This document shows, one piece after another, positions 48,801 to 49,649 of a stretch of DNA of 49,649 nucleotides. The first letter of the stretch is position 1, and each line of letters opens with the position of its first letter. The stretch is taken from positions 1-49,649 of the forward strand of contig NZ_JAAFKG010000038.1 of assembly GCF_013299185.1 (NCBI RefSeq), given 5' to 3'. The stretch is from Microcoleus sp. bin48.metabat.b7b8b9.023 (GTDB lineage Bacteria > Cyanobacteriota > Cyanobacteriia > Cyanobacteriales > Microcoleaceae). A program made the translations under genes and the position numbers. The notes beneath the pieces are model-generated. The model did not search any database. It saw only the letters and a program-made list of their open reading frames with translations, and was not told where the DNA came from.

Positions 48801-48885
48801 AAAGCACGGCGGGCGGCTGAAGTGCAATTCCGCACCGGGTCAAGGTACGGAATTTGCGATCGAGATTCCTGTCGCTAGAAGTTAG
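45835..48885 (+). CDS. Multi-PAS sensor histidine kinase (five PAS, HisKA, HATPase)
   Basis: A 1,016-residue soluble sensor kinase. Five PAS/PAC units lie roughly at 25-185, 195-315, 325-440, 450-570 and 580-700. The first has an acidic Glu-rich insertion (GDEARERQEEQEEIEEF) before its PAC end VILDITERKRAE. A coiled coil leads to HisKA with AGVAHEINNPVSF (His about 742), and HATPase_c has NIIGNAIDALEE, DNGPGIP and GKGTGLGLSIS; all motifs are intact. From the coiled coil to the C-terminus it is closely similar to the kinase fusion at 23786-29458 (both [23 protein letters not shown]), pointing to a shared kinase module. No response regulator is adjacent. Confidence 0.93.
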   Translation: MQISSNSSKFKNGDRHNEDSSSLLSSEERYKNLVANIPGAVYRCNCDWTGPDGELIRTMAFLSEAVQEISGYPSSDFINDRVRSFASIIHPQDRKNMEDALKKSVATRTPYILEYRIFRADGEISWVYEKGQAVCGEGDEARERQEEQEEIEEFLSGVVSSVSPIANSPYQVVYLDGVILDITERKRAEEKLRNTQDFLNAVLQNLPVSVFIKDAVEKRFIYWNTASEELFGYSSDEVLGNNAADLLEADQANYFQAQDIEVFATGKEVDIPEEIIQLPHRGKRILHTKKVPLFDADGSPKYILGISQDITESKKTETELSRLAIVAQKTQNGVIITDAQGCIEWVNEAFTRISGYVLEEMLGKKPGDVLQGPQTDPLTIAELRSALDTGEPFNQEIYNYRKDGKGYWVALSIAPIYRETGELEGFIAVETDITDRKQATESVRESESYYRCIVETASEGVWMFDADSSTTFANGRMAEMLGYTVEEMLGRSLFEFIDDEAREIAESYVERRRQGIRERHDFQFTRKDGSHLWAIVSATPMFDAEGEFAGVLRMITDISDRKQAEAELRQTLQELEFEKFALDQSAIVSNTNEFGVITYVNDQFCELFKYSREELNGKTHKLVNSGYHPTDFFKQLWSTIRQGNVWRGEMKNQAKDGRLFWLDTTIVPFLNSRGEPHQYVAIRKNITDRKQAEEAVRLSESQLRTKNEELAKALRDVHKTQSMMVQNEKMVSLGQLVAGVAHEINNPVSFIYGNVMHADDYFQDLLKMLKLYQCEYPEPTEAIREEIDDIDLKFLLKDLPKLLSSMKMGAERIRQIVLSLKNFSRLDEAEQKQVDIHEGIDSTLLILQHRLKETAGHPKITLVKEFGNLPRLQCYAGQLNQVFMNIIGNAIDALEEAMETGKWGDGEQAFIPSCPSPTLRICTEVKYEQAAVCADSIRRPAYIVIRIADNGPGIPIDVHERLFDPFFTTKEPGKGTGLGLSISYQIVVEKHGGRLKCNSAPGQGTEFAIEIPVARS

Positions 48886-48928
48886 CGGTAAAATTGGAAA
48901 TTATGAGTTATAATTCCATAGATCAGAC

Positions 48929-49056
48929 GGCGGTTGAAACCGCGTCTATACAAACAATGTCCGCCTCCGCGGACTGAAGAAGATAATGTATTTTAACCGC
49001 ATTGCATTCAACCCGCGGAGGCTGGTTTTGCTTGTCTAGAAGCGGTTTCAACCGCC
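48929..49056. mobile_element. MITE-like inverted-repeat element (second copy)
   Basis: Arms of 27 bp at 48929-48955 and 49030-49056 match with four mismatches. Interior hairpins (TGTCCGCCTCCGCGGACTGA; CCCGCGGAGGCTGG) correspond to those at 44025-44167. The outer hairpin here is GCGGTTGAAACCGC, different in sequence but still palindromic. Confidence 0.75.
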
Positions 49057-49078
49057 CAGTTTTCTAGGTTATTGACTT

Positions 49079-49516
49079 ATGAATTATAACGTAATTTACG
49101 ACGGCAATTGCAATCTCTGCGTCACCTTGGTGCAGTCACTTGAAAATCTAGATCGAGGCCAGAAATTTGAGTATATTTCCATGCAAGATTTAGAGGGATT
49201 AAAGCGGTTTAATATAACTGCTGAGGATTGCGAAATGGGGATGATTTTGATAGATAAGAATAATCCCGAAAAACGCTGGCAAGGTAGCGATGCAGCCGAG
49301 GAAATCGGGCGGATATTGCCTGCTGGCGAGGTATTTGTGGCAGCTTACCGGGCAATGCCGGGAATGAAGTGGATGGGCGATCGCCTGTACGAACAAGTGC
49401 GCGATAACCGCTATACTTTGTTTGGCAAGCGATCGACAACTTACAAATCGGCTTATCCAGTGGGCTGTAGGTCGATCGACAATTGCGACACTCAAGACTT
49501 AAAATCAGGTTCGTAG
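49079..49516 (+). CDS. DCC-family (DUF393) thiol-disulfide oxidoreductase-like protein
   Basis: A 145-residue protein of the DCC family, named for the conserved motif seen here as YDGNCNLCVTLV (DxxCxxC) at residues 7-18. The fold is thioredoxin-like and the CxxC pair suggests redox activity; substrates are unknown. Further family features are the SMQDLEGLKRF and DAAEEIGRILP segments, and GDRLYEQVRDNRYTLFGKRS near the end. Length is typical. The last two residues and the stop codon (GGT TCG TAG) come from the REP repeat that starts at 49508, so the original C-terminus may have been altered by that insertion. The start at 49079 follows directly on the inverted-repeat element. Confidence 0.88.
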   Translation: MNYNVIYDGNCNLCVTLVQSLENLDRGQKFEYISMQDLEGLKRFNITAEDCEMGMILIDKNNPEKRWQGSDAAEEIGRILPAGEVFVAAYRAMPGMKWMGDRLYEQVRDNRYTLFGKRSTTYKSAYPVGCRSIDNCDTQDLKSGS

Positions 49517-49648
49517 TGAGGACTTCAGTCCTCTCCATCTGTGGTTCGTAGTAAGGACTTCAGTCCTCTCCATCTGTGGTTCGTAGTAAGGACTTCAGTC
49601 CTCTCCATCTGTGGTTCGTAGTAAGGACTTCAGTCCTCTCCATCTGTG
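49508..49648. repeat. Family-2 REP tandem array (four 35-bp units)
   Basis: Units begin with GGTTCGTAGT at 49508, 49543, 49578 and 49613, each followed by RAGGACTTCAGTCCTC and TCCATCTGT. The GTAG foot plus hairpin is REP-like. Units 2-4 appear identical; unit 1 has one base difference. The array reaches the window end and may continue. Confidence 0.92.
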
Positions 49649-49649
49649 G

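Noticed and set aside
49508..49648. CRISPR-like 35-bp repeats at the window end
   Set aside because: The 35-bp units are directly abutting with no spacer sequence between them.

Overview
The window looks like a chromosomal segment of a filamentous, non-heterocystous cyanobacterium of the Microcoleus/Oscillatoria type. The reasons are the dense HIP1 octamer (GCGATCGC) and GATCG motifs, the large multi-PAS sensor kinases, a Ser/Thr-kinase/histidine-kinase fusion, Uma2 and pentapeptide-repeat genes, a cyanobacterial-type NDH-2, TnpB genes, and many dispersed palindromic repeats. This is inference from gene content; no rRNA or other taxonomic marker is present, and I recognise no tRNA gene or CRISPR array.

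Layout. 0-3.6 kb: a SNF2/RapA-family helicase (DpdE-like) behind a terminator. 3.7-7.7 kb (minus): two pentapeptide-repeat proteins, one with TPRs, bracketing two Uma2 nucleases. 7.7-8.9 kb: an apparently non-coding tandem array of four units, each with a palindromic operator, a -10 box and a short hairpin RNA ending in a U-tract, all on the minus strand. 8.9-10.4 kb: gatB. 11-17.8 kb: a six-PAS histidine kinase and a receiver-GAF-PAS-GGDEF-EAL protein. 17.8-20.6 kb: a frameshifted tnpB and an intact tnpB. 20.8-22.4 kb: a GH57 branching-enzyme-like protein. 23.8-29.5 kb: the giant kinase fusion. 30-41.6 kb: a compact NRPS-PKS-methyltransferase locus interrupted by a REP-associated tyrosine transposase (RAYT) gene. 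41.9-49.5 kb: an ABC-2 permease, a HAD hydrolase, an NDH-2, another multi-PAS histidine kinase and a DCC-family protein.

The biosynthetic locus reads A(Cys)-PCP-C-A-PCP, then KS-AT(malonyl)-ACP-TE, then an O-methyltransferase. I infer a short Cys-X-malonate product, possibly an N-acyl tetramate or 4-methoxy-pyrrolinone. The first adenylation domain carries two insertions: a stretch of about 35 residues encoded by consecutive short palindromes, and a PilZ-like domain of about 100 residues between core motifs A8 and A10. PilZ domains are classical c-di-GMP receptors, and a GGDEF-EAL protein with intact motifs lies 12 kb away. A functional link between them is speculative but testable.

Repeats dominate the space between genes. 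Family 1 has the consensus GGTACGTWGTTGSGCTTNAG followed by the closing arm. Family 2 has a GTAG foot before a GGACTTYAGTCC hairpin. Both have REP-like architecture, and family-1 arrays flank the RAYT gene directly on both sides. Three MITE-like inverted-repeat elements, two of them in two copies, and a triplicated 3' tail of the HAD gene complete the picture. The most novel-looking items are the PilZ-in-adenylation-domain NRPS, the four-unit small-RNA array, and the RAYT with its REP arrays inside a natural-product locus.
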